From contig JBFXJP010000001.1 in NCBI GenBank assembly GCA_050174775.1, positions 620,001 to 684,000 of the forward strand: 64,000 nucleotides of DNA, written 5' to 3'. The stretch is from CAYPGJ01 sp050174775. GTDB lineage: Bacteria > Planctomycetota > Phycisphaerae > Phycisphaerales > UBA1924. The notes under the pieces are model-generated. The model made no database searches. It was not told where the DNA came from and saw nothing but the letters and a program-made list of their open reading frames with translations. Numbering within the stretch: position 1 is the first letter of the stretch; the number at the start of each line of letters is the position of its first letter. Both the position numbers and the translations under genes were made by a program. Shown piece by piece: positions 9,940 through 18,873 of this stretch.

Positions 9940-10899
9940 TCAGGCCGCGGGAGACGCGGCAGCGTCGTCGGGCTTGTGCTTCTGCGCACAGCGGGGCTCG
10001 CGCTTGGGCTTGCGTTTCGAGCCTGACGGCATTGTCTGCACGAACGTGCCGATGACGGTGAGCGCGAGCCAGAGCACGGCCCATGCCGGGACGGTGGTGG
10101 GAAGGCGGTCGGCAAACGCCCAATCGCGCGCGGAGGCGAGTGCAGCGCCGGAGGCGAGGAAGAGGCCGGAGCCGAGGGCGGAGGTGACGATCGAGGCTGC
10201 GAACAGCGGGGCCATCATGCCCAGGCCGAAGCCGAAGAAGGCGCCGGCGAGCGCGGCCAGTCGGAGAGCGGACTGATCGTCGGGTTCGAGCGTCTCCCAG
10301 CGGGCTTTGGCGTCGTCGGCGGCGACGGTGACGACGTCGAGCACGCGGTCGATGGCGGTGTTGATCGCGGCGGTGGCGTCGTCGGATCCTCGCTGCCTCG
10401 TGGGGGATGCGGCGGGCGCGTTGCTGCTGCCGGCGCGGGAGATGTAGACGGACTGGTCGCCGGACTCCAGTGCCGAGGCACTGGAGAGGAGCGTCCGGGT
10501 GTCGACGGGTCGGACGGCGTCGGGTGCGCGGTGGTGGAGGTCGCGCGCGAGGGCGACGGAGGTGACGACGGCGAGGGTGAGGGAGACGGCCAGAGTGGCG
10601 GCCATGGAGAATCGGAAGAGGATGGCCCCTGCGAAGGCGCCGAGGATGAGGCCGAGGGCGGCGGTGAGGAGGGGGTGCAGGTCGATGTTGAGTTCGGCAG
10701 GGGCGGTGTAGGCGAGGGCGGCCCCGGCGATGGCCAGGGAGACGACGGAGGCGGCGCGCATCAGGCGTCCGCCAACGAGCCAGAGGACGATGCCTGCGAC
10801 GAGGAGGCCGACGGAGGCGAGATGCGGGCCGACCGACTGGACCATGCTGTCCGCCAGGAACGGGGGGAATGTGAAGATGGGGGTTGCTGGGTCGGGCAT
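9940..10899 (-). CDS. Multi-pass membrane protein of unknown function
   Basis: The 319-residue protein has hydrophobic segments at about residues 27-45, 50-68, 75-93 and 98-118. A polar region of about 90 residues (Asp/Ser/Ala-rich, about 120-210) follows, then more hydrophobic segments at about 215-300 and a basic Lys/Arg tail (SGSKRKPKREPRC). The alternating Gly/Ala-rich helices recall TMEM198/DUF4203-type proteins, but I cannot establish that. The gene is convergent with nuoN and divergent from the secreted-protein gene at 11206. No catalytic residues are recognisable. Confidence 0.65.
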   Translation of the reverse strand: MPDPATPIFTFPPFLADSMVQSVGPHLASVGLLVAGIVLWLVGGRLMRAASVVSLAIAGAALAYTAPAELNIDLHPLLTAALGLILGAFAGAILFRFSMAATLAVSLTLAVVTSVALARDLHHRAPDAVRPVDTRTLLSSASALESGDQSVYISRAGSSNAPAASPTRQRGSDDATAAINTAIDRVLDVVTVAADDAKARWETLEPDDQSALRLAALAGAFFGFGLGMMAPLFAASIVTSALGSGLFLASGAALASARDWAFADRLPTTVPAWAVLWLALTVIGTFVQTMPSGSKRKPKREPRCAQKHKPDDAAASPAA

Positions 10900-11077
10900 T
10901 GGTCGGTTCGGAGAGGAGGCGTCCGTCGATGGGACGGGAGTGTGATCGGACTATAGATCGGTGTTTGGTGGGCGTAGTTTCTGGAAAATGGGGGTGTCGG
11001 TGGTGCGGAGGGAAATGGGACACGGGAGTAGTCATTAAAGTTGGGGAGAGAGATCAAGGGGAAAACCAGAGGAAGGG

Positions 11078-11105
11078 TTGTTTTGCGCTGGAATGGCGTT
11101 ATGAT
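11078..11105 (+). promoter_or_regulatory. Candidate sigma70-type promoter for the secreted protein at 11206
   Basis: TTGTTT (11078-11083) and TATGAT (11100-11105) are separated by 16 bp and lie about 100 bp upstream of the start codon at 11206. The spacing and the A/T-rich patch stand out in the GC-rich surroundings. This is the only clear promoter-like signal in the 306-bp gap 10900-11205. Confidence 0.45.
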
Positions 11106-11205
11106 GGGGATGTTCCCAACCGTGGGGTCGGCCTACGGATTTGGAGAACGGGAAACACGTCCAGCCGCCGCGTGGTAAGCGTGGCGCAGCCTGGGAGGGA
11201 ACCAA

Positions 11206-11802
11206 ATGACCAAGTGTGCTTTTGTGGCGGTTGCCGCCGGCGCTGCGTTCGCAGGCGTCTCGTCGGCCACGGTGTTCACGACGCAGGCGTCCTTCGTGGC
11301 GCAGCTGCAGGCCGGCTTCTACCTCGAGAACTTCGCTTCGGTGCCGACGGGTTCGGTCCCGAGCCTGAACTTCTCGAGCGGCGGCTTCTCGTACACCGTC
11401 AGCGCGACGGGCCCCGGTACGAACAACCTGTTCAACGACCCCGGCATCATCTCGACGGACTCCGCGACGGACGCGATCCTCGTCACGTTCACGGGCGGCG
11501 CCCCCACGGCGGTCGGCGGGAACATGTGGTCGACGGACATCAACTTCCAGCCGTTCGCCGCAGCCATGACGATCACGCTGAGCGACGGCCAGACCCGTTC
11601 GTTCAACTCCTCGTCCGCCTCGGACTTCACGGGTTTCACGAGCGGCGTGGCGATCACGAGCATCCTGATCGACGCGGCTGACACGGGCGGCAACGCTTGG
11701 GCTACGCTCGACAACCTGTACGTCGGTCGCGCGATTCCGACCCCCGGCGCCGCGGCGCTGATGGGCGTCGCCGGCCTCGCCGGCCTGCGTCGTCGTCGCT
11801 AA
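11206..11802 (+). CDS. Secreted protein with PTPG-type PEP-CTERM-like tail
   Basis: A 198-residue protein with a signal peptide (FVAVAAGAAFAGVSSATV), a single beta-rich domain, and a C-terminal tail IPTPGAAALMGVAGLAGLRRRR-type (PTPG, hydrophobic helix, four Arg). The ATG is preceded by GGGAGG at a good distance. The middle (FYLENFASVPTG ... GGFSYTVSATGPG) resembles the small extracellular beta-sandwich domains often paired with PEP-CTERM tails, but I see no named family. It is a single-gene unit with a strong terminator just downstream. It is presumed to be exported and then anchored or released by an exosortase-type system; no exosortase gene is in this window. Confidence 0.85.
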   Translation: MTKCAFVAVAAGAAFAGVSSATVFTTQASFVAQLQAGFYLENFASVPTGSVPSLNFSSGGFSYTVSATGPGTNNLFNDPGIISTDSATDAILVTFTGGAPTAVGGNMWSTDINFQPFAAAMTITLSDGQTRSFNSSSASDFTGFTSGVAITSILIDAADTGGNAWATLDNLYVGRAIPTPGAAALMGVAGLAGLRRRR

Positions 11803-11840
11803 GACGATCTGACGAAGACTCGCTGACCAGTAGAGCAAAG

Positions 11841-11868
11841 GCCCGTCCCGAAAGGGGCGGGCTTTTTT
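11841..11868 (+). terminator. Intrinsic terminator
   Basis: A nine-pair GC-rich stem (11841-11849 with 11854-11862) has a short GAAA-type loop and a run of six T residues. It lies about 40 bp after the stop at 11802. Confidence 0.85.
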
Positions 11869-12151
11869 CATTGGGCGCGTGATGAGCTGCGTTGTGGATA
11901 ACCGCGCGTGGCCGACATTTTGCAATCCTCAGGAGTGCTGTGTCGGTGTGCTCGGACGCGCCGTTGAGGCACGAAATTGAATGTTCGCGCTGAATTCCTC
12001 ATTGAGTCGCCTCACATGTGTGCGGGAGGGCGTCACGCCTGCGCATGCGGGGGCGTCTGCACGGACGCTACGTTCGAGAGATGGGGCCGTTGTCACGGTC
12101 GGCAGTTCGGTCGGAGAGACGGCATCCGGAATGCGACATGGAGATTGGATC

Positions 12152-13435
12152 ATGCGCACAACTGGGGCACTCATCTGCGTATTCGTGACGACGTTCGGGG
12201 CGAGCGGGTCGCACCTGTATTGGTCGAACTCGAGCGGCGGCGTGTACGGGGTGAAGGGGAATTGGACGCCCACGGCGACGCCGAGCGGGAACGTCGTGCA
12301 CTTTGAGCTTCCGAACACGTACAGCGTGACGTTCGACGACGATTACACGTCCCTGGCGGGCTGGTTCGAGACGGGCGTCGTACGGCTCGAACTCGACGGG
12401 CATACCCTGACGTTCTTCGATCCGAGCGACGGCCTTCCGCTCGGTTCGTTCTTCACGATCGGGTTTGCAGCGTTGCTGACGGACCCGACGCTCGTGGTCA
12501 CGGACGGTGTGGTCCATTCCGTGCACACGGCGATTCACGTCAATGGCGGCTGGCAGGTGGGCAGCTCCACGTCTCACGTGATCGTGACGGAAGGGGGACG
12601 GCTCGACATGCTCGAGGACATCATCGTGGGATTTTCGGGCACCGACGGGTCGCTGGCGCTGTTGACGGTCGTGGGGGACGGGCAGGCGCACGCGGGCGAT
12701 CAGGTGCGCATCGGCAAGCACGGCGCCGCGGGCGGCTGGGATGGAACGGCGTGCGTCAGCGGCGCGAGCGCGTTGTTGAGCGCGGACGGTGAGGTGCTGG
12801 TCGGACAGTCCGGCCGACTTGAGCTTGCGGGCGGGTCGTGTGTGACGGCTGGGAAGGAGGTCAATGTGCGTCAGTACGGTGCGCTGATCGGCGCCGGATA
12901 CATCGACGCGCCGCTCGTCTTGAACCGGGGGCGGGTCGAGCCCGCGATCCCGGCGATCGGGTCGAGTTTGTCGTTGGAGATCGACGGGGACTTCGAGCAG
13001 GAGGGCACGGGCGAGCTGGCGACGCAGATCAGCGCTGCCGGTCATGCACACCTCAGCATCTCCGGCGACGTTGTGCTGGACGGCGAACTGGAGGTCGGTG
13101 TCGGGATGTACACGCCCGCCCCGGGAAGTCAGTTCCGGATCATCGATGCCGCCAGTGTGCAGGGCGCGTTTGCGATTACGTCGTTGCCGACGCTGTCTGG
13201 TTGCTCGGAATTTCGCGTCGTGTACAGCTGTGCCGGGGAAGTGTGGCTGCTCGTGAGAACGGATCTCGACGGGGACGCCGACTTCGACGGTGACGTGGAC
13301 ATGGCCGACCTGAACATCGCGATCTCCCAGTACCAGCAGAACGGGTGTCTGTTGACAGGCGATGTGAACTACGACGGTGTTGTGGACTCCGCGGACATCA
13401 ACATCATCGTGGGCAACTTCAACACGTCGTGCTGA
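12152..13435 (+). CDS. Secreted protein with C-terminal dockerin-like pair
   Basis: A 427-residue protein when started at ATG 12152, which has GGAG upstream and leads straight into a signal peptide (TTGALICVFVTTFGASGS). The frame is open further 5' but without a credible signal. The body is a beta-rich repeat region (GGWQVGSSTSHVIVTEGGRL, GEVLVGQSGRLELAGG) like the pectate-lyase-like or autotransporter-like stalks of planctomycete surface proteins. The last 60 residues hold two calcium-loop repeats, DLDGDADFDGDVDMADLN and DVNYDGVVDSADINIIVGNF, as in type I dockerins. There is no PEP-CTERM-like tail. It is probably a calcium-dependent extracellular protein; substrate unknown. Confidence 0.82.
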   Translation: MRTTGALICVFVTTFGASGSHLYWSNSSGGVYGVKGNWTPTATPSGNVVHFELPNTYSVTFDDDYTSLAGWFETGVVRLELDGHTLTFFDPSDGLPLGSFFTIGFAALLTDPTLVVTDGVVHSVHTAIHVNGGWQVGSSTSHVIVTEGGRLDMLEDIIVGFSGTDGSLALLTVVGDGQAHAGDQVRIGKHGAAGGWDGTACVSGASALLSADGEVLVGQSGRLELAGGSCVTAGKEVNVRQYGALIGAGYIDAPLVLNRGRVEPAIPAIGSSLSLEIDGDFEQEGTGELATQISAAGHAHLSISGDVVLDGELEVGVGMYTPAPGSQFRIIDAASVQGAFAITSLPTLSGCSEFRVVYSCAGEVWLLVRTDLDGDADFDGDVDMADLNIAISQYQQNGCLLTGDVNYDGVVDSADINIIVGNFNTSC

Positions 13436-13456
13436 GTTCCGTCGAGCGTGAGGTGG

Positions 13457-13485
13457 GGCCCGTCCCGAAGGGGGGGGCCTTTTTC
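13457..13485 (+). terminator. Intrinsic terminator
   Basis: A GC stem (GGCCCGTCCC with a G-rich arm) with a tight GAA loop is followed by five T residues. It lies about 20 bp after the stop at 13435. Confidence 0.8.
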
Positions 13486-13545
13486 ATTTCGCCGGGTCTG
13501 CGTGCGCGCGTCGGGTCGGCTGCTCCGGCGCGGCGAGCCGTGCCG

Positions 13546-13719
13546 TCACGTTCCCTTTCCGATGAGGAAGTAGAGGATCATGCCGATCACGGGCAGGAGA
13601 AGGACGAGGAGGATCCAGAGCAGCTTCCACTCCACGGGCTTCGAGGAGCCGAGGATGCTCACGATCGCGAGGATGTCGAGGACAAGGACAATGAGTCCGA
13701 TCAGCCCGTAGCCGAGCAT
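13546..13719 (-). CDS. Very small PLDc_N (cardiolipin synthase N-terminal type) membrane protein
   Basis: A 57-residue frame from ATG 13719, with GGAG a few bases upstream, to TGA at 13546. It has two transmembrane helices: LIGLIVLVLDILAIVSIL and LLWILLVLLLPVIGMILYFL, then IGKGT. The second helix carries the Trp...Leu-x-Pro-Val-x-Gly-x-x-x-Tyr-x-x-x-Gly-Lys pattern of the PLDc_N domain, here as a stand-alone protein. These small proteins are common, and their role (membrane or envelope stress has been suggested) is unclear. The gene faces the dockerin gene across that gene's terminator. Confidence 0.8.
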   Translation of the reverse strand: MLGYGLIGLIVLVLDILAIVSILGSSKPVEWKLLWILLVLLLPVIGMILYFLIGKGT

Positions 13720-13885
13720 GCGTTCTCCTTTCCGTATGCGGGAGCGTGCGAGCGTCGTGGGCCGGGCTCGCAGCGTTGCTCATATCTGTGCACGAGGGTA
13801 CCGCGCACGGATGAGGCGGCGATGAGTCGCGTGTGAGGGCGGGTTTATGCGGGGGGAGACGTCCGGTGAACGTCGCCCGGGGGGC

Positions 13886-15730
13886 TCACTCCACTGTGAC
13901 GCTCTTGGCCAGGTTGCGCGGCTTGTCGACATCGTGCCCGCGGATCACGGCCGCGTGATAGGCCATGAGCTGCAGCGGGATGACGGTGAGCAGCGGGGAC
14001 AGCGGCTCGGGCACGTCGGGGATGTAGAAGACGTCCTCGGCGTGGTTCTTGATCTCCTTGTCGCCCTCGGTGGCCACGGCGATCACGTGCCCGCCGCGAG
14101 AACGGACTTCCTGGATGTTGGAGATCACCTTGTCGTACTGAGAGCCCTTGTTGGCGATGAACACGCAGGGCATGCCGTCGTTGATGAGGGCGATCGGTCC
14201 GTGCTTCATCTCGGCTGCGGGCATGCCCTCGGCGTGGATGTACGAGATTTCCTTCAGCTTGAGGGCGCCCTCGAGCGCGACGGGGTAGTTGTAGCCGCGC
14301 CCCAGGAAGAGCCAGTTCTCGCGCTCGACGTAGCGCTCCGTGACCTTGCGAACGTGCTCGGAGAGCTCCAGGGCCTTTGAGATGGCGTCCGGGATCTTCT
14401 CGAGGGAGGAGAGGATGGAGGCGCACTGGTCGGTGGACATGAAGCGCCGCCGGCCGAGGAAGAGGGCGAGGAGTGTGAGGACGGCGACCTGTCCGGTGAA
14501 GGCCTTGGTGGAGGCAACGCCGATCTCGGGGCCGACGCGGAGATAGACGCCGGCGTCGGTGTCGCGAGCGATGGTGGAGCCGACGACGTTGACGACGCCG
14601 AGCGCGAGGGCGCCGCGGTCTTTGGCTTCACGCAGCGCGGCGAGCGTGTCGGCGGTCTCGCCCGACTGGGAGACGGCGACGACGACGGTGCCGTCCTCGA
14701 TGATGGGATTGCGGTAGCGGAACTCGGAGGCGTACTCGGTCTCGGCCGGGACCTTGGCGAGGTCCTCGAAGAGATACCGACCGATCATCGCGGCGTGGAG
14801 GGCCGTGCCCTGGGCCGTGAGGATGAAGCGGCGCGCCTTGACGAGATCGCGTGCGTACTGACCGACGCCGCCGAGGACAACGCGGGACTCGCGGATGTCG
14901 ATGCGCCCGCGCATCGTTTGGGTGAGCGAGGCGGGCTGCTCGAAGATCTCCTTGAGCATGAAGTGGGAGAAGCCGCCCAGCTCGATCTGCTCGAGCTCCA
15001 TCTCGAGTTCGAGCACCTTGGGTGAGACGGGGACGTTGTCGATCGTGGAGGTGCGCAGCCCGTCCGCGGTGAGACGGCACACCTGATAGTCCTCGAGCGC
15101 GATGGCCTGGGTCGCGTGCGCGACGATGGCGGACGGGTCGGACGCAACGACGTGCTCGCCGGCGCCGATGCCCACCATGAGCGGCGAGCCCTTCCGTGCG
15201 CAGACGAGCACGCCGGGCTCCTTCTCGCAGATCACCGCGATGGCGTAGGCGCCGGTCACCTCGCGCAGCGCGGCCTGCACCGCGGCCTCCAGGTCCATCC
15301 CGTTGCCCGGGTCGTACAACTCCGAGATGAGCATGGTGAGGACTTCGGTGTCCGTCTCGGACGTGAACGTGTGGCCCCGGTCCTCGAGGTAGGTGCGCAG
15401 GGAGGTGTAGTTCTCGATGATGCCGTTGTGAATGAGGGCGATGCCGTGGCGGTCATCGCGGTGGGGGTGCGCATTGGGCTCGGTGACGCCACCGTGCGTG
15501 GCCCAACGGGTGTGGGCGATGCCGGAGGAGCCGGGGATGGAGGCGAGATCACCGATGCGGTTCTCGAGGTTTGCGACGCGCCCGACAGCCCGGACGAGCT
15601 TGAGCTTGTGGGCTGGAGAGAGGATGGCGACGCCGGCGGAGTCGTAGCCGCGATATTCGAGACGCTTGAGGCCTTCGATGAGGAGAGGGAGGGCGGGCTT
15701 AGAGCCGACGTAGGCGACGATTCCGCACAT
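13886..15730 (-). CDS. glmS: Glutamine-fructose-6-phosphate aminotransferase (isomerizing)
   Basis: Makes glucosamine-6-phosphate from fructose-6-phosphate and glutamine, the first step toward UDP-GlcNAc. The 614-residue protein has the usual length and order. The N-terminal class II amidotransferase starts CGIVAYVGSKPALPLLIEGL with Cys2 as nucleophile, followed by the RLEYRGYDSAGVA and HTRWATHGGVTEPNAHPH motifs. Two SIS sugar-isomerase domains follow (about residues 290-420 and 460-600), and the C-terminal KSVTVE is typical of the active site tail. It appears to be a single-gene unit. I see no glmS ribozyme-like element upstream that I could support. Confidence 0.97.
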   Translation of the reverse strand: MCGIVAYVGSKPALPLLIEGLKRLEYRGYDSAGVAILSPAHKLKLVRAVGRVANLENRIGDLASIPGSSGIAHTRWATHGGVTEPNAHPHRDDRHGIALIHNGIIENYTSLRTYLEDRGHTFTSETDTEVLTMLISELYDPGNGMDLEAAVQAALREVTGAYAIAVICEKEPGVLVCARKGSPLMVGIGAGEHVVASDPSAIVAHATQAIALEDYQVCRLTADGLRTSTIDNVPVSPKVLELEMELEQIELGGFSHFMLKEIFEQPASLTQTMRGRIDIRESRVVLGGVGQYARDLVKARRFILTAQGTALHAAMIGRYLFEDLAKVPAETEYASEFRYRNPIIEDGTVVVAVSQSGETADTLAALREAKDRGALALGVVNVVGSTIARDTDAGVYLRVGPEIGVASTKAFTGQVAVLTLLALFLGRRRFMSTDQCASILSSLEKIPDAISKALELSEHVRKVTERYVERENWLFLGRGYNYPVALEGALKLKEISYIHAEGMPAAEMKHGPIALINDGMPCVFIANKGSQYDKVISNIQEVRSRGGHVIAVATEGDKEIKNHAEDVFYIPDVPEPLSPLLTVIPLQLMAYHAAVIRGHDVDKPRNLAKSVTVE

Positions 15731-16259
15731 GGGGTCGAGGGTCCTTTCGAGGATCGGGGGGGAGGATTCTACGAGGAAGGGTGAGGCGGCCTATAGCCCG
15801 GGGCCCTGCCCGGGGTCTGGGGAGTCCCATCATCGGTCAGATGTGGGCTTGGGGGCTGCGAGGTCGTGAGAGAAGTACGCCACAGGGTGGCGGTTTGTTT
15901 GGGTGGCGCAGTGGGGGCCAACGGGGCGTTGAAAGTGACGTCTGATAAGACAGGTAAAGACAGAGAATCCGCACGCCCCCTTGATGACCAGCAACGAGGG
16001 GTCTCCCCCTTGGTTCTGGGCATAAAATCGCGGTCTCGACGACGGTTATTTCGATGACGGGGCTTGTGCTAGCCCCTCCATCCGGGGTACATTGTTGACG
16101 TCCGACAACGTCACGGACTGCGGCTCAGGCCGCATGAAGAAGAGGAAGAAACACGTGTCCCACGATCGCAAGAACGCACGCGCGCAGCGCTCAGTCTCGG
16201 GGTATGAGGCGGGGGGCGATGTTCATGCGCTTGTGGGGCTGAATGGGAGGCGAAGGAAC
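15731..16259. other. 529-bp intergenic region between glmS and a secreted-protein gene
   Basis: No credible gene is visible. It must hold the glmS promoter (minus) and that of the gene at 16260 (plus). TGACGTC occurs twice, at 15936 and at 16096. The second is half of an inverted repeat TGACGT-6 bp-ACGTCA at 16096-16113, about 150 bp before the start codon at 16260. The upstream in-frame ATG at 16092 lies at this dyad and is not followed by a signal peptide. Confidence 0.5.
16096..16113. promoter_or_regulatory. Inverted repeat, possible operator
   Basis: TGACGT and ACGTCA arms are separated by six bases. A further TGACGTC is at 15936, on the same intergenic stretch. This may be a regulator site for the downstream secreted protein; no cognate regulator can be named. 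Confidence 0.3.
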
Positions 16260-16946
16260 ATGTCTCAGCGTATGGCATTGGTTGTAGTGCTCGGCGCGGC
16301 GGGTCTGGCTTCGAACGGGTCTGCAGCGGTGATCGACATCACCAGCGGCACCGTCACGATGGCGCAGCTCGTCGGAAACAGCTTCATCGTCGGCGACAAG
16401 GAGTTCTTCGTGGACTTCTACACGCCGTTCAACATCCCGGCGAACCAGGTGACGATCCGCCCGGTCGACTTCGGTCTGAACGGCATCGGTTTCGACCTCG
16501 TCGGCGCGTGGAACGACGTTCCGGGCGATGCGTCGAGCACCGGCTTCGACCTCGGGTACCGCGTGCAGGTCCGCGCTCCGTTCGTCGCGCAGGGCTTCCG
16601 CATCGTCGATGCGCACCTCGCGTTCAACGGCTCCGCCTCCGGCCCCGGCTCCTTCTCGAAGGTTGCCGAGTCGATGTTCAACCAGGCCAACGGCGCCCCG
16701 CTCGGCAACATGCTCGTGACGGCCAACGGCGGCGTTCCGCAGGGCGAGTGGGTGCTCAATCAGAACATCGTCTTCGCGCCCGTCATCGAGGTGAACGTCG
16801 TCAAGAACTTCCAGCTGTTCGCCAACGGCGCAAACGGCACGGCCAACGCCTCGTTCATCCGTCAGACGTTCAGCCAGATCCCGACCCCGGGCGGCGTCAC
16901 GCTGCTCGGCCTCGCCGGCCTCGCCGCCGCGCGTCGCCGTCGGTGA
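16260..16946 (+). CDS. Secreted protein with PTPG-type PEP-CTERM-like tail
   Basis: A 228-residue protein from ATG 16260, preceded by AAGGA. The signal peptide reads ALVVVLGAAGLASNGSAA, the middle is beta-rich and of unknown fold, and the tail is QIPTPGGVTLLGLAGLAAARRRR-type. Upstream in-frame ATGs add a basic stretch that would spoil the signal, so they were rejected. It is followed by a strong terminator and convergent with the SulP gene. The middle (VDFGLNGIGFDLVGAW ... QVRAPFVAQGFRIVDAHLAF) suggests a small extracellular domain of the kind used in surface adhesion or matrix proteins, but no family is recognised. Confidence 0.82.
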   Translation: MSQRMALVVVLGAAGLASNGSAAVIDITSGTVTMAQLVGNSFIVGDKEFFVDFYTPFNIPANQVTIRPVDFGLNGIGFDLVGAWNDVPGDASSTGFDLGYRVQVRAPFVAQGFRIVDAHLAFNGSASGPGSFSKVAESMFNQANGAPLGNMLVTANGGVPQGEWVLNQNIVFAPVIEVNVVKNFQLFANGANGTANASFIRQTFSQIPTPGGVTLLGLAGLAAARRRR

Positions 16947-17049
16947 GTGGAGAATGGATGCGGCTGATCAGCGCGGACGCTCGGGCGCTTCGTACGCCTC
17001 CCTTCCCGCGAACGCCTGAATCGCTCTGAACAGCCGGCTCGACCACAGG

Positions 17050-17085
17050 GCCTCGCAGGGACGCCTGCGAGGCTTCTTCTTTTTT
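17050..17085 (+). terminator. Intrinsic terminator
   Basis: A perfect 10-bp stem (17050-17059 with 17064-17073) with a four-base GACG loop is followed by a T-rich tail (TTCTTCTTTTTT). Confidence 0.88.
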
Positions 17086-17105
17086 GTCCCTTTTCTTGCT
17101 GGACC

Positions 17106-18818
17106 TTACGCGCTCACCGGACGCGGCTCGCGCAGCAGTGCACGGGCGCGAGCGAGCGCCTCCGGCAGCGTGCCTGTCAGGTTGTCCGTGCCGAACGCGT
17201 CGAGCGCTCCGGTCTGTGTGAGCCGGAACAGCGGCTGCGCATGCACGCCCGCGAGCACGACGTGCATCCCGTCCCGCGCACAGCGGGCGCGCAACTCCTC
17301 GAGCGCGTACAGCCCGGTGGCGTCGATGGACGTTACGTTGGGCATGTGCAGGATCAGCACGCGCGGGCGATCCCCCAGCGTGTCGAGCGTGTCACGCAGC
17401 TTGTACGCGGCGCCGAAGAAGAACGGCCCGTTGATGTCGTACACCTCCACCCCCTTGGGCTTCTCGATCGGCGCTTGCGCAGCCTCCTCGAGATCGTCGG
17501 CCTTCAGCGACGCCACCGACGTGATGTCGCTCATCCGCTTGATGAACAGCACCGCCGCGAGCACCATCCCCACCTCCACCGCGATCGTCAGGTCCGTCAG
17601 CACCGTCAGCAGGAAGGTGGCGACCAGCACCGCAGCGTCCGCCCGCGGGCCGCGCAGAAGGCTCACGAACCGGTGCGCCTCCGCCATGTTCCAGGACACG
17701 ACCACGAGCACGGCCGCGAGCGAGCTCATCGGGACGTACGAGGCGTATTTGCCTGCCGCCAGCACGATGACGAGGAGCGTGACGGCGTGGATGATGCCCG
17801 CCACGGGGGACTTCGCGCCCGCCTGCACGTTCGTCGCCGTGCGCGCAATGGCGGACGTTGCAGGGATGCCACCGAAGAACGGCGAAGCGACGTTGGCGAT
17901 GCCCTGGGCCAGAAGCTCCGCGTTCGACCGGTGACGCGAGCCTGTCATCCCGTCGGCGACCACGGCACAGAGAAGCGACTCGATCCCTCCGAGCATGGCG
18001 ATGGTGAGCGCGGGCCCGATGAGGCCCTTGATGTCCGACCAGTCATCGGGGATGAAGCGACGGAGCGTTTCGCCCGAGGGCAGCGGGATTGTGGTCGGGA
18101 TGGCGCCGAAGCGGGAGCCGATCGTCTCGAGCCCGAGCCCCAGGAACTGATTGGCAAGCGTCGCGCCGAGCAGCGCGAGGATGGCCGCGGGGACCTTGCG
18201 CGTGACGAAGCGCGGCCAAAGGAACACGAAGGCGGCGCACAGCAGCCCCACCGTGGCCGTCGATGTGTCGATGGAGTGGATGTGCGTGACGTACGCCTTG
18301 CACTTGCTGATGAAGTCGGGGGGAAGCGGCCCCATCTCGAGCCCGAGGAGGTCCTTGATCTGGCCCGAAAAGATGATGACCGCGATCCCGGTCGTGAAAC
18401 CGGTCGTGACGGGGTACGGGATGAATTTGATGAAGGCGCCGAGGCCGAGCGCGCCCATCGCGATGAGAATGAGTCCGGCCATGATGGTGGCGAGACAGAG
18501 GCCCGCGTACCCGTGCTCCGCAGCGATGGCGTAGACGATGACGACGAAGGCCCCCGTCGGCCCCCCGATCGACACACGTGTGCCGCCGAGGGCAGAGATC
18601 AGGAACCCGGCCACGATCGCGGTGAAGAGCCCCATGGCCGGGGGCGAGAGCCCGGCGTCCGCAGCCACGTTGTCAGGGATCGATGCGATGCCGAACGCGA
18701 TGGCCAGGGGCAACGCGACCAGCCCGACGGTCAGGCCGGCGGTGAGATCGGCGAGGAAGTGCGCGCGCGTGTACCCGCGGAGCGTCGTCAGGAGCTTGGG
18801 CTGCAGGAGGGGGGGCAT
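17106..18818 (-). CDS. SulP-family anion transporter with STAS domain
   Basis: A 570-residue membrane protein. The N-terminal part carries the SulP pattern: DLTAGLTVGLVALPLAIAFG, GLFTAIVAGFLISALGGTRVSIGGPTGAF with the SulP signature, and FIPYPVTTGFTTGIAVIIFS. The C-terminal ~110 residues are a STAS domain (VEVYDINGPFFFGAAYKLRD ... NVTSIDATGLYALEEL). The family moves sulfate, bicarbonate or dicarboxylates, often with sodium or protons; the substrate here cannot be read from sequence. It is divergent from rarA with only about 55 bp between starts, so the promoters must overlap or lie within coding sequence. Confidence 0.93.
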   Translation of the reverse strand: MPPLLQPKLLTTLRGYTRAHFLADLTAGLTVGLVALPLAIAFGIASIPDNVAADAGLSPPAMGLFTAIVAGFLISALGGTRVSIGGPTGAFVVIVYAIAAEHGYAGLCLATIMAGLILIAMGALGLGAFIKFIPYPVTTGFTTGIAVIIFSGQIKDLLGLEMGPLPPDFISKCKAYVTHIHSIDTSTATVGLLCAAFVFLWPRFVTRKVPAAILALLGATLANQFLGLGLETIGSRFGAIPTTIPLPSGETLRRFIPDDWSDIKGLIGPALTIAMLGGIESLLCAVVADGMTGSRHRSNAELLAQGIANVASPFFGGIPATSAIARTATNVQAGAKSPVAGIIHAVTLLVIVLAAGKYASYVPMSSLAAVLVVVSWNMAEAHRFVSLLRGPRADAAVLVATFLLTVLTDLTIAVEVGMVLAAVLFIKRMSDITSVASLKADDLEEAAQAPIEKPKGVEVYDINGPFFFGAAYKLRDTLDTLGDRPRVLILHMPNVTSIDATGLYALEELRARCARDGMHVVLAGVHAQPLFRLTQTGALDAFGTDNLTGTLPEALARARALLREPRPVSA

Positions 18819-18873
18819 GGAAGGGAGAAAAGGGTATCGGCCAAACCGGATGCCGGACTACGATTCTCGCGCG

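Noticed and set aside
15731..16259. Possible glmS ribozyme or riboswitch upstream of glmS
   Set aside because: No conserved core could be recognised on the minus strand, and the ribozyme is mainly known from Firmicutes.
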